Source: Haplomitrium mnioides (taxonomy: Eukaryota; Marchantiophyta; Haplomitriopsida; Calobryales). Taken from it: DNA of 21,640 bases. How positions within the stretch are numbered: the first letter of the stretch is position 1; the number at the start of each line of letters is the position of its first letter. Location: assembly GCA_049999725.1 (NCBI GenBank), contig JBNGIS010011591.1, positions 1-21,640 of the forward strand, in the 5' to 3' direction. Shown here piece after piece: positions 1 to 7,826 of this stretch. A program made the translations under genes and the position numbers. Below the pieces are notes generated by a model. The model saw nothing but the letters and a program-made list of their open reading frames with translations. It ran no database searches and was not told the DNA's origin.

Positions 1-666
1 TGTAAGCATTGACTTGAGGATCTTATTGGTCGATTTGGCTTGTCCATTGGCTTGAGGGTAGTGAGGAGCCAAAGTACGATGATGAATGGAATATTGCATC
101 GTAAATGCAGTAGTAACTACATTAAAAAAATGTGTGCTTTGATCACTAACAATTTCAAGTGGGCACCCAAATCAAGTGAGGACATGAGAGTAAAAGAAGG
201 AAGCAATGGAAGTTACATTATCAACTGGAAGGGCGATCACTTTGGCCCTCTTCATGACATAATCCATTGCTGCTAAGATGTATTGATTTTGGCAAGTGCG
301 AGAGGGAAGATTGATCAGGCCAATGAAATTGAGACTCCACTTTTCAAAGGCAAACATTGGAAGAATTGGCACCAAGGGAATTTCATATGTCTTTGTAGGA
401 CAACCACTTCTTTGACAAGCATTATAGGTCTGTGTAAATTTATAGGTGTCTGCAAAAAATGTGGGCCACCAATAGCCATAACAAAGAGTTTTCATAGCAG
501 TGGTCTTCTCCGCAAAGTGTCCACTACAAGCAAAGATGTAGCATCCCTGCAATACGTGAGATGTCTGGGGGAGATCAACTAGAGGTGCAATATGCCATCT
601 TCTCCAATACAATAGAGGAATTGAGATACAATAGATTAGGGAGAAGTTGATCTGATGAAAGACCAA
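1..666 (-). pseudogene. Integrase fragment, gypsy copy A
   Basis: The frame open from 666 to 172 holds the zinc-finger end (GHF, then CQRSG) and the integrase core (EKWSLNFIGL, then LAAMDYV). Reading continues past an in-frame TGA (172-174, probably from CGA) into FGCP, IVSDQSTHF and YYPQANGQAKSTNKIL, which runs off the window. Several catalytic or metal-binding positions are lost. The first Cys of the CxxC is Tyr. The first catalytic Asp (LDF in relatives) is Asn. The catalytic Glu after PQANGQA is Lys. The second Asp (VSD) remains. The upstream part of this frame, about 600-666, is spacer between RNase H and the zinc finger. The protein cannot be active. Confidence 0.88.
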
Positions 667-959
667 ATTTGATTTGTGGTAAGTTTGGGAGGCAAAACTT
701 TGGAAGTGAGGAAAGGAATAATTTGATTGTACCGTGGGTGGGTTGCCAATTGCACCAATGGGTGTTTAGAGATAGGATAGTTAGGGATTAAGGAAGCGAC
801 ATGGGAGACTCAGAGATCCTTGAAGTTGTCATCTAGCAAAACAAGATTGAGTTCACCATGAACTTGCGATAGAAGATGAGAATTGCTATGTTTGAGTCAT
901 GGTTGAACTTGAATAGTTAACTAGAATTCTTGAATGCCTACAAAAACAATTGGATAAGG
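667..959 (-). pseudogene. RNase H C-terminal remnant, gypsy copy A
   Basis: On the minus strand this stretch aligns by eye with copy B at about 11530-11760, which carries the C-terminal RNase H region and the linker to the integrase. It contains a remnant of the WxLLLQEF segment, just left of the N gap, and many stops. No catalytic part of RNase H is present in copy A. It is either deleted or hidden in the gap at 960-969. Confidence 0.6.
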
Positions 960-969
960 NNNNNNNNNN
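960..969. other. Assembly gap (10 N)
   Basis: Ten undetermined bases. The flanking minus-strand sequence jumps from the RT palm/thumb (after the YLDD block and the SLNPKK segment) to the last part of RNase H. Roughly 0.6-0.7 kb of pol expected from the family is therefore missing here. Either the gap is longer than ten bases or it marks a real deletion. Confidence 0.95.
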
Positions 970-1648
970 TGATATGTCCCAAGAGAATGCCAACAAATGC
1001 AAAGAACTTGCATTTTCTTAGGATTGAGGGAAATCCCAAATTTGCAACAATAGAGGAAAGCACCTTCAAGATGGATCGAATGGTGCACTTTGGAGCAAAA
1101 TATCATAAAATCGTCAAGGTAGATCTCAAGACACCTATTGGGTCCATTTAGAAGAGATTCAAAGACCATTAGCATGATGTGCTGGAGCGAATTAGGGGCA
1201 TTCCATATTTCAAAAACCAGCTTGTTGTAATAACAACAACTCCAAAGAGTGGCAACAACTATAAGCTGTTTGGAATTTGGGTGAATCAAATATAGTTATA
1301 TCTCAAGAAGCCATCTAGAAAGCTATAGCATTCATGTTGAGCTACATTATCAAGTATTGTATCAATGAGTGGAATTGGGAAGTGTTCCATAATTGTGGCA
1401 AAATTTAGACCCTTAAAATCTCCACACACTCGAACCAAACCATTGAGTTTGGGAACTACTACAATGGCAGAACCCCAATCCGTCAATTTTGCATGAGATA
1501 TGATGCCAACATTGAGCATTTTGGCAAGATTGGCTTGGACCAATTCCGTGTATTTCATATTCAACAGAAAAGGATGCTTGTAGATAGATTGTGAATTGGG
1601 TCGCAACTTTATTTGATATTGGTAGATCGACAGAGGAATGTTGATCAT
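970..1648 (-). pseudogene. Reverse transcriptase fragment, gypsy copy A
   Basis: The frame from 1648 to 1286 has the RT finger region: IKLRPNSQS, NMKYTELVQANLAKML, VVVPKLNGLVRVCGDF and YSFLDGF, in the order seen in plant Ty3/gypsy RTs. A stop and frameshift near 1286-1290 move reading to a second frame (1289 to about 970) with a decayed MPFGLxNAP block (now IWNAP) and the catalytic box EIYLDDF. The YLDD codons are at 1121-1110. SLNPKK follows. The palm aspartate pair is kept, but the frameshift and the loss of thumb and RNase H make it non-functional. Confidence 0.9.
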
Positions 1649-2062
1649 CTTATTGTACTCCCAAGCAAAGACATCAATGGAGTGATGAATCAGCTCGAGA
1701 AATTAGAACAAGGAGGGATGATCTAAATGTTTGTAAATTTTCAAACTCTTATATTGTTCTAGAATCACATGTAGGTTCACAAATCGAATGTCCACCAAAT
1801 TACATAGGACGAATAAGGAGCCAAAGAATTCTAACTCGTTTGAAGATTCAAAGTCTTGGACTAGAAAACAAGAATCATGGTCTATGAAAGAGACATCGTG
1901 GAATAATTCATGAATCTTTAGAGTGGTGGAAACATGCGAATTGGGTTAGAGTGAGAGAACCATGTGCTTATCGAGCAGGCCGGTTGCAAGAGTTCCTGTA
2001 GAAAAATCCATCTAAGCATGACTTGTTTTGAGCCAAGGGCGACCAAGGAGAAGGGGATGTTG
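1649..2062 (-). pseudogene. Protease end and protease-RT linker, gypsy copy A
   Basis: The minus-strand frame leading into RT contains LLGRPWL, the typical end of the retropepsin region in plant gypsy elements. It is followed about 130 codons later by DVFAWEYNKM, which matches the DVFAWSY segment just before RT in these elements. The frame carries stops, for example soon after LGRPWL and in the linker. The protease DTG active site was not found upstream, so the assignment rests on the flanking motifs. Confidence 0.65.
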
Positions 2063-3060
2063 GTTTCACTACAATGTACTTATAATAATCTAATGGATTA
2101 AGTATTCTTGGTTTGTAAATAGAGTAGGAATGTTGTGGAGAAAAGCTTGAGGGGAAACTTCTTGAGCATTAGCTAGTTATAGTAGGAGGGATGACTTATA
2201 CAAGGACAAAGAAGGATAGCCAATAGACTGCATAGTGGATTCAATCATGATACTAACAATAAAGCAAACATAGATATGTGGTTCAAGGATGAGGATGATA
2301 TCAATAAAAATAGAGGTAGCAAATATGCTAGAATCAAAAAGAGAGAGAAAATATACAATGGGAGTGTTTAGGACTGTAGGATTGACACTCTCATGGACTA
2401 CTTCAGAAGGGAGAACAGAATTTGGCAAGTTGGTAGGAAGGAGCTCAATTGTCAAGTTTTGAGATAAGTGATCTTTGCGCGATCAAGACTAGAGCTTCCA
2501 AGCTTGAAGGAAATTAACAATCTTGGAGTTTTGGCATGGAATCATGAGAGCTTTTTATAAGGGTCTCCAAGTAGACACATTTATTTTTAGGAGCTATTCA
2601 AAAGTTATATTTGCAGGTTGGGAGGCAATACCTCCAAGTAAATCATAATCGAGTAAGAATGCACATAAAGAAGCAACTAAATTTTGAGTGTTGTGTTTGT
2701 GAACACGTGGCAGGACCACAGAGAACAAATAGAGGGGTGCCAACATGAGCCAAATTTGAAGGTGGAGGTTGATGGCCCAAACAAAGTGTGATACTAGTGA
2801 GAACAACCTCTATATGATGGAGATTTTAAGCCAATTGCACGTTGGCATTAGGGGGCAATTGGAGAAGTGGCCCTTGCATTGAAATCAGAACATGTGTGGG
2901 AGGAATCGAAGGAGAGGGTTGATAAATCTGGGATAACTAAACAACTTGCACTTGAGATTGTTGTAACTAGTAGTACGTGGTATGAGGGGTAGGAGGGGAA
3001 ACATAAGAGGATTAATGTTGGTAACACCTCCTACTTTGAACCAAAAGCTGCTACTAAGTT
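2063..3060 (-). other. Unrecognised stretch, probable gag/leader remnant of copy A
   Basis: This region lies just upstream of the protease remnant of copy A, where gag and the 5' leader should be. The short open frames here (2455-2177 and 2806-2594 on the minus strand) show no gag, zinc-knuckle or other recognisable motif. I found no LTR boundary or primer-binding site. It is assigned to the element by position only. Confidence 0.3.
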
Positions 3061-3086
3061 CCTATTTCACTTTGTAAGAAAAATAC

Positions 3087-3092
3087 TTTATT
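3087..3092 (-). promoter_or_regulatory. Poly(A) signal AATAAA
   Basis: A canonical AATAAA on the minus strand, 27 bases beyond the TGA stop (3122-3120) of the ParB-methyltransferase pseudogene. The position fits a near-upstream polyadenylation element for that gene. The surroundings are AT-rich, so a chance match is possible. Confidence 0.45.
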
Positions 3093-3119
3093 AATAATAC
3101 AACTTGTTCAAACAGTTCC

Positions 3120-4348
3120 TCAAACTCTATCCTCCTCAAGAGGAATGGTCTCATCTAAATCCAAAGGTTGAGCATCTGCAGTCAAGAGAGAGTCTTGGTG
3201 AGATTTTCTCATCTCAGAAATTGTAATAGAGTCACTAGTTGCACTTGCAGTACCAAGAGGAACAGGTTCTTTGTGGTATGCATAAACTATCTGTGACTTA
3301 GTCATATCGGATGGCAAGGAAGCCATCGTAAAAACCCTCCAAAGAATGTAGATAGACTGACGTTTACCATATTCCACGGCGTTGAAATTTTGCATCAGCT
3401 TTAAAGCACAAACAAGGCTTGTGTGAGACCAAGAGTAGAGATCTAGGATCCAATCCTGCTCTATTGACAAATGGTCGATGAAAAAATTATAAAGCGGCTA
3501 TGGCTTCTAATAAACATTGACAGAAGCATCATCTCCTGGATGTTAAAGTTTGGTAGAAACCTCAGGACAACTAAAAACACTACGCATGATCTGCCGAAGA
3601 AGTCTGGTCGAAGAAGCAAGCTGCAAATTAAAGAGCCTCATGCTCCTCTTTCCTTCTTTAGTCCAATAGCCCAGAGTCCAATATTTGTGGCCATGTGCGA
3701 TTCTGGGACCACCAGATTGATGAATGTTGTTTTTGTCCATGTAAAAAAAAAATTTTTAAAAAATCAAATAGTGCAACCAAAATGTAGGAGAAAAAAAAAT
3801 CAAAGAACAACTTGCTAGATGTCGTGGTCGATTGCACAACAGACTTCCAAAAAGGCATCCTTGACGATGCCAAATTGCTATGGCGAATGAATGATGACAA
3901 AAGACCAAAAGTCTAAAGTTGTAATTGCCGCAAAAGATGATACCATGTCAAAAATGTCATCTTTTGAAAAAGGTTCACAGTCATCATGCTTACATTCCTT
4001 AAGGTTGTAACTGTAAGGAATATTTGCAATAACCAAAGTAAAACATGTAGGTTTCACAAGGCCTTTCAATTGTCGAGCATTGGCCTCTCCGTGGACTTGA
4101 TAAAATGCCACGTTAAGACCATCAACGTAGGACATTAAATCTTCTTCCTCATCTATCACAACTCCTTCACTTGTGAGAGATGCACCACCACTTTGCTGCC
4201 ATGATTTCCACTCTCTAGCCTTTTGGCAGTGGAGCAGAAAAGCAGGAGGATATGAGACTAAGATGGGAGGCTGGTTTTGATCTTTAGGAGCTTCTTTGAC
4301 CCCTGATTTATTTCAACCTTTTGCAGTTGTTGTCAATTTTTTAGTCAA
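3120..4348 (-). pseudogene. Exon 3: beta-class DNA amino-methyltransferase domain
   Basis: After TGA 4315-4313 the frame reads VKEAPKDQNQPPILVSYPP and EWKSWQQ, then the catalytic-loop equivalent of motif IV, FTLVIANIPYSYN (NIPY at 4024-4013, versus (D/N/S)PP(Y/F/W) in the family), and WSFVIIHSP. A stop (TAG 3880-3878) and frameshift follow. From 3740 the frame gives HKYWTLGYWTKEGKRSM, then VNVYxKPxPL with two TAG codons at 3509-3507 and 3500-3498 (compare the NPxQKP block of these enzymes). Next is QDWILDLYSWSHTSLVCAL (3443-3417 covers DLYSWSHTS), the position of the AdoMet-binding FxGxG motif, and then NAVEYGKRQSIYI. The acidic tail ends at TGA 3122-3120. Both the AdoMet and catalytic motifs are degraded. 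Confidence 0.75.
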
Positions 4349-4957
4349 CTGCTATTTAAAAGTTTTGTCCCCTTGCACAAAAACAAAACAAAAAAAATAT
4401 GGAGAGATAAAAAACATTTTTAAGGTAGAGAACGACACTAGCTTCCATGCGCGCATGGACATCAAAGTCCATGTGCGCATGAACTATGCAGTCCAAGCAT
4501 GCAAGAACAACAAAGTCCATGCGCATATGGACATCGAAGTCTATGCAGGCATGGACTTCGATGTCCTTGCTTACAGGGACATCGAAAGCCATACGCGCAT
4601 GGACTTCAAAGTCCATGCACACATTGACTTTTCCTTACCTTCTCGCTTGGACTATGAAGTCCATGTGCGCATAGACTTTGGTGTTCAAATGAGCATGGAC
4701 TTTAAAAGTCCAAGCACGCTTAAACTAGGAAGTCCATGCATGCATGGACTTTAAGATTCATACGTGCATGGACTTTAAGGTTCATGCGTGTGTGGAGATC
4801 GAAGTCCTTTCGCGCGAAGACTTCACAGTCCAAGCGCGCATAGACTTTGATGTCCATGTGCGCATGGACCCTAAACTTATTTTCTTAAAACAAAGGATAA
4901 TTTACAAAAAATTCAATGCAACTACAAAAAAATGAATGTGGTGTGAAAAGAACTTAC
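4349..4957 (-). other. Intron 2 of ParB-methyltransferase pseudogene
   Basis: The donor TTG|GTAAGT at 4957 is a perfect plant 5' splice site. The best acceptor is AAATAGCAG ending at 4349, which keeps phase 0 with exon 3. The polypyrimidine tract is about 30 bases farther upstream, so the exact acceptor is less certain. The intron is about 609 bp long, and about 70% of it (4440-4870) is the palindromic minisatellite, as in intron 1. Confidence 0.55.
4440..4870. repeat. Palindromic 24-bp minisatellite, array 1
   Basis: About 18 tandem units of 24 bp. The best-conserved core, GTCCATGCGCGCATGGAC, is an 18-bp perfect palindrome, with a 6-bp spacer such as TTCGAA or TTTAAA between units. Units have diverged, but most still show CATG at both arms. 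Because 24 is a multiple of three, open frames with an eight-residue repeat (VHARMDFK-like) appear in several frames on both strands. I regard these as non-coding. The array lies inside intron 2 of the ParB-methyltransferase pseudogene. Confidence 0.9.
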
Positions 4958-6425
4958 CAAAAGCTTCTCGAAGCTTGAATAAAACGAGGCCATCTTGGAC
5001 TCTTCAGTGTGAAGAGGGTACTCCTCTCTTGCCTCCTCCCACGTGCTGCAATGCACCTCAAAACAAAAACTTTTCAACATTTTCACCAAAACTTTGTGTC
5101 TCTCCATCTCGTGAGACATCTCATCTATTGAAAGCTCTCATGCTTCTACCCACTTCAAAACTGAAAACTTCACCTCATCAAGAAGACCTTGAAGTGACCT
5201 CCAAGGCGTCCACTTCATTCCTCCATTCTCAAAGACCCCTTGGCCTTAGACTTCTAGCCTTTCACTGTATTTTTCTCCCACATTGAAAATATGCTCTGTT
5301 GTAAATCCCAAAGCTCGCCACTTTGGAATGCTAGTTGGAACCAGTTGTCTTGAGAGGTGATTGTCTTCTCAAGAGTCGACTTGGGTTTGATCTCCAAGAT
5401 CTCTAGAACTAGCTCTCTTTTTAATTTTTGGAATGAAACCATCCCACTCTCCACAAATCTCTGATACCAATAATCGAGCTTTTTAATAGAGGTCATTTCC
5501 AGCCTATACCTTTGGTCGTAATTGTCATTAGTAGCAAAAATGCGGGCCTCTGTTGGTGTAAGGCCCATGTAGGCATATTAATTGCAGAGTGATAGAGTAA
5601 GGTTCTTTGCTCCATATTTCGTGATTAGTAGATGCCTTGCTGCTGCATTATGATTGCCTCCCGCAATCTCGTAATGATACTTGTTAGGGTTCCTTATGTT
5701 GAACTCTAACTTGTCCTTCAACCCACACTTCGGGTCAACCACCACTATAAAAAAATTGTACGCATACTTGTTAGTGAGCATTTTTTGCGCCAAAAGCTCA
5801 ACAAAATCCTCATTCAATCTTCGAATTTGGAATGGACCCTAATTGTCCATTCCATGCCTAGGCATATTCAAAATTTCTAGCCTTTTTGTTACTGTTTCTT
5901 CACAGACTCTGCAACGCTGGATTGCAGACTCCCTTATCTTATTCTTGTCTTCCTCAGACACTATTTGAGGATCCACCTGTTCCCTTTCTTTAAAAGTACA
6001 CAACCCCTTATGGGATTGCCTTTTTGATCGAGATGTAGGAACCTGAACTGGCTCTGTCTCCGAGTCTTGCTCCAAGTTTCTTGGTGATGAAGATGAGGGA
6101 TAGAAAGTGTAGACTTTGCTTCTAATTCTAAGGGAGCTGGCTCCTTCCCAATGACGGGTGACAGTGCAGATTTATTTTTTTCTGCAGTTGGTTTCTTCTT
6201 CTTCAGAGCCTCAACTGGCTCAGGCTCCTTTCTTTTCTTTTGTGAAGAAGTGTCTGTTGCATGAACTAAGAATGTTGCTGCGCTTGGATATGGCACAAGT
6301 AATTGAATATTGATGCCCTTCTTGGGCTTTAGAATCTTGACTTGAATGGTGAGTTTGATGAAATCCCGCTCGACGCGCTTCGCATCTTTGCAGCCAACCA
6401 CGAAATCAACCAAAAATTGAGTGAA
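4958..6425 (-). pseudogene. Exon 2: linker and ParB/sulfiredoxin-like domain
   Basis: The exon starts after the acceptor with FTQFLVDFVVGCKDAKRVER. A Lys/Pro/Glu-rich linker (KKRKEPEPVEALKKKKP) follows. After a frameshift near 6075-6110 the frame runs through VDPQIVSEEDK and PFQIRRLNEDFVELLAQKM to the domain signature IAGGNHNAAARHLL (GGNHN at 5661-5647), matching the GxHR-type box of ParB/Srx folds. GLTPTEARIFA and a helical stretch (EMTSIKKLDYWYQRF) come next. In-frame stops are TAG 5841-5839 (NxGPF), TAA 5580-5578 and TAG 5256-5254. A second frameshift near 5240 leads to MKWTPWRSLQGLLDEVK, TGA 5140-5138 and HEMERHKVLVKMLKSF. The exon ends at TTG|GTAAGT. In ParB relatives this domain binds DNA or nucleotide. 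Its role here is unknown. Confidence 0.72.
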
Positions 6426-7010
6426 CTGAAAATAAAGACAAAAGACATTTAGGCATAAATGAAAGTGTAAGACTCGACATTCACATCGCGCACGGGTTTT
6501 AATAACATACCGAGCGTGCAATGAACAATGAACGATGGGAGTCCATGCTCACATGGACAAAGAGAGTCCAGATGAGCATGGAGACCTTGGGTCTATGTGC
6601 GCATGGACTCCCAAGTCCAAGCGTGTATGGACTTCGATCTTGAAGTGCGTCTGGACATGGGAGTCTATGCGCGCATGGACCTTGAGTCTCCATGCTTGCT
6701 TGGACTCCCTTTGTCCATGGGCGTACGTACTTCAGGTCTCTATGCTCGCATAGACTCCCATCGTCTAAGCGCGCCTGGACATGGGAGTCCAAGCTTGCCT
6801 AGACTCCGAAGTCCATGCGTGCATTGAGATCAAAGTCCATGCGTGTATGGACAAAGGAGTCCATGCAAGCATGGAAACTCGGGGTCCCTACACGCAAGGA
6901 CTCCCAAGTTCATGCGCACATGGACCCGGGGTCTCCATGCTCGCATGGACTCCCTGCAAGTTACAACTTAGTAGAAAGAGAAACAAAAGAAAAAGGATTT
7001 CAAAATTCAC
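6426..7010 (-). other. Intron 1 of ParB-methyltransferase pseudogene
   Basis: The donor is AAG|GTGAAT at 7010. The acceptor is TTATTTTCAG ending at 6426, with a pyrimidine-rich tract. The length is 585 bp, phase 0. About 70% of it (6538-6956) is the palindromic 24-bp minisatellite, leaving about 54 bp to the donor and 112 bp to the acceptor. Confidence 0.6.
6538..6956. repeat. Palindromic 24-bp minisatellite, array 2
   Basis: About 17 diverged units of the same 24-bp repeat as at 4440-4870, with the same GTCCATGCGCGCATGGAC core but different spacers (often CTCCCAA or AAAGGA). Some units are 23-27 bp. It fills most of intron 1 of the same pseudogene. Open frames across it are a by-product of the period. 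Confidence 0.9.
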
Positions 7011-7370
7011 CTTGCCATCTTTCTTTGAGGACTGAAAATGTGCAGCAAAAATGTCTTTCTCCTTGTATTTGGAAAAATCAAATCACTTGCGATTTGCACA
7101 ATACATGGTAATTGAGTCTTGGGCTTGCACAAGCAGCCCAATGTTGGCTTTCTTTCCCTCTCAGATCATAGTAATTTGGACCAGTAGACCCAAATTGAAT
7201 TTTTCACCTTTAGTGACAAAAAGGTAAAGATGTTGTTCGGGTTCTTTTAAAGAACAGTAATTTACTAGCCATTTCCACTCCAGTCTTGTAGGCTCTTGAG
7301 CCTTGATAACATCTGAATACCTATATGGCTTCAATTGAGGAGGGCAAGAAACAATTCCTTGGGATGCCAT
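7011..7370 (-). pseudogene. Exon 1 of ParB-methyltransferase pseudogene
   Basis: The start is the ATG at 7370-7368 (MASQGIV), which is the first Met of the frame and lies about 180 bases downstream of a TATA box. The frame reads 120 codons to AAG|GTGAAT, a splice donor at 7010. It is broken only by TGA at 7163-7161 and TGA at 7085-7083. Near its end it reads SKYKEKDIFAAHFQSSKKDG, polar and lysine-rich. No known domain is recognised. Because the frame stays consistent through both stops into the donor, I treat this as one exon. The alternative is that it is unrelated sequence that happens to be open. Confidence 0.6.
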
Positions 7371-7547
7371 TCTCAAGATAGTAAAAGAAAAGTCTATTTA
7401 GAGTAAAAAAATGCAATGAACAAAAGTTCAGAAATTACTAAAGGTTGGAAATGGAAAAAAACTAAGTAAATGCAAAAACAACAAAACCATAAAACGAAAA
7501 CCAAAAATTAAACTCTCAACAATGGAAAGAAACTTTCCACCAACGCT

Positions 7548-7551
7548 CCTT

Positions 7552-7556
<5 letters not shown>
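7548..7556 (-). promoter_or_regulatory. TATA box for the minus-strand gene
   Basis: The minus strand reads TATAAAAGG, a full consensus TATA box, about 180 bases upstream of the ATG at 7370. That would put the transcription start near 7520 and give a 5' leader of about 150 bases. A run of A (T on this strand) directly abuts it upstream. Confidence 0.55.

Positions 7557-7583
<27 letters not shown>
7556..7583. repeat. Poly(dA:dT) tract of about 28 bp
   Basis: A pure A run on the plus strand between the two divergent TATA boxes. Long dA:dT tracts exclude nucleosomes and are common in bidirectional promoters. It could instead be a relic retroposon tail, but no retroposon body is seen next to it. 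Confidence 0.7.
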
Positions 7584-7585
<2 letters not shown>

Positions 7586-7640
7586 CAAAACTGATTCATG
7601 AAGCTCTTGACACGTAGGTTTACCTGGTGCAAAAAAAAAG

Positions 7641-7649
7641 TATATAAAG
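7641..7649 (+). promoter_or_regulatory. TATA box for the plus-strand gene
   Basis: TATATAAAG on the plus strand, after an A-rich run. It lies about 85 bp from the opposing TATA box at 7548-7556 and about 100 bases upstream of the first ATG (7751) of the plus-strand transposase-like pseudogene. Together the two boxes suggest a compact bidirectional promoter. Confidence 0.5.
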
Positions 7650-7741
7650 CATTGCTTGTTTTCATTTTTCCAATTTCTTCACAGAAAGTTCTTAATTTTG
7701 TCGTTTTGCAAAAAGAACGACAAAAACACATCTTTTGCAAG

Positions 7742-7826
7742 TGTTGTAAGATGAGTTCAAAAAATTGGCATTTGAAAAATATTGTGAACCTCTTACAACA
7801 TTTGTTTTTTCAAATGCCAATTTTTT
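7742..7826 (+). repeat. Two interleaved inverted repeats
   Basis: Arm a, TGTTGTAAG (7742-7750), pairs with CTTACAACA (7792-7800). Arm b (7759-7779, core AAATTGGCATTTG) pairs perfectly over 21 bp with 7806-7826. The order a-b-a'-b' is that of an H-type pseudoknot. It lies at the start of the plus-strand transposase-like pseudogene, about 100 bases after its TATA box. Confidence 0.75.

Larger units (their letters stand above)
1..2062 (-). mobile_element. Decayed Ty3/gypsy LTR retrotransposon, copy A (pol part)
   Basis: Reading the minus strand from 2062 down to 1 gives the pol order of a plant Ty3/gypsy element: aspartic-protease-end linker with an LLGRPWL motif, reverse transcriptase, the tail of RNase H, then integrase, which leaves the window at position 1. 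No LTR is visible inside the window. The frame is interrupted many times by stops and shifts, and a run of ten N lies within it. A second copy of the same family lies at about 11160-12895 on the plus strand and aligns by eye with the part from about 920 down to 1. I see this as an old, inactive insertion. The lineage within Ty3/gypsy is not assigned. Confidence 0.85.
3120..7370 (-). pseudogene. ParB-like/DNA amino-methyltransferase fusion gene, three exons, decayed
   Basis: The gene model on the minus strand is exon 1 (7370-7011), exon 2 (6425-4958) and exon 3 (4348-3120), about 1,000 codons in all. Both introns have GT..AG ends and fall in phase 0. The predicted product has an unrecognised N-terminal region, a Lys-rich linker, a ParB/sulfiredoxin-like domain, a helical region, and a C-terminal methyltransferase with motif IV before motif I (beta-class order). 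A ParB domain joined to an N4C/N6A methyltransferase is a known architecture in bacterial mobile elements and phages. Here it sits in a eukaryotic intron-containing context. At least nine in-frame stops and about three frameshifts show it is dead. Because the introns are kept, this is not a processed pseudogene. A TATA box upstream and a poly(A) signal downstream fit the model. Confidence 0.75.

Noticed and set aside
40-582. Plus-strand open frames at the left edge
   Set aside because: They lie antisense to clear integrase sequence on the minus strand.
4296-4935. Open frames through array 1 reading as MD-F/VHA-type repeat proteins on both strands
   Set aside because: The 24-bp period keeps any frame open, and the same happens on both strands. 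The arrays sit between splice sites in both introns. A repeat artefact explains them better than a protein.
4440-6956. CRISPR-like array
   Set aside because: Units are contiguous 24-bp palindromes with no unique spacers of constant length. The context is plainly eukaryotic.
6499-7111. Open frames through array 2
   Set aside because: Same artefact as in array 1. The frames have no sequence support outside the repeat, and the units contain 23-27 bp variants.
7556-7583. Poly(A) run as the tail of a retroposed gene
   Set aside because: The neighbouring minus-strand gene keeps introns and runs away from it, and no retroposon body ends at it. A promoter poly(dA:dT) tract fits better.
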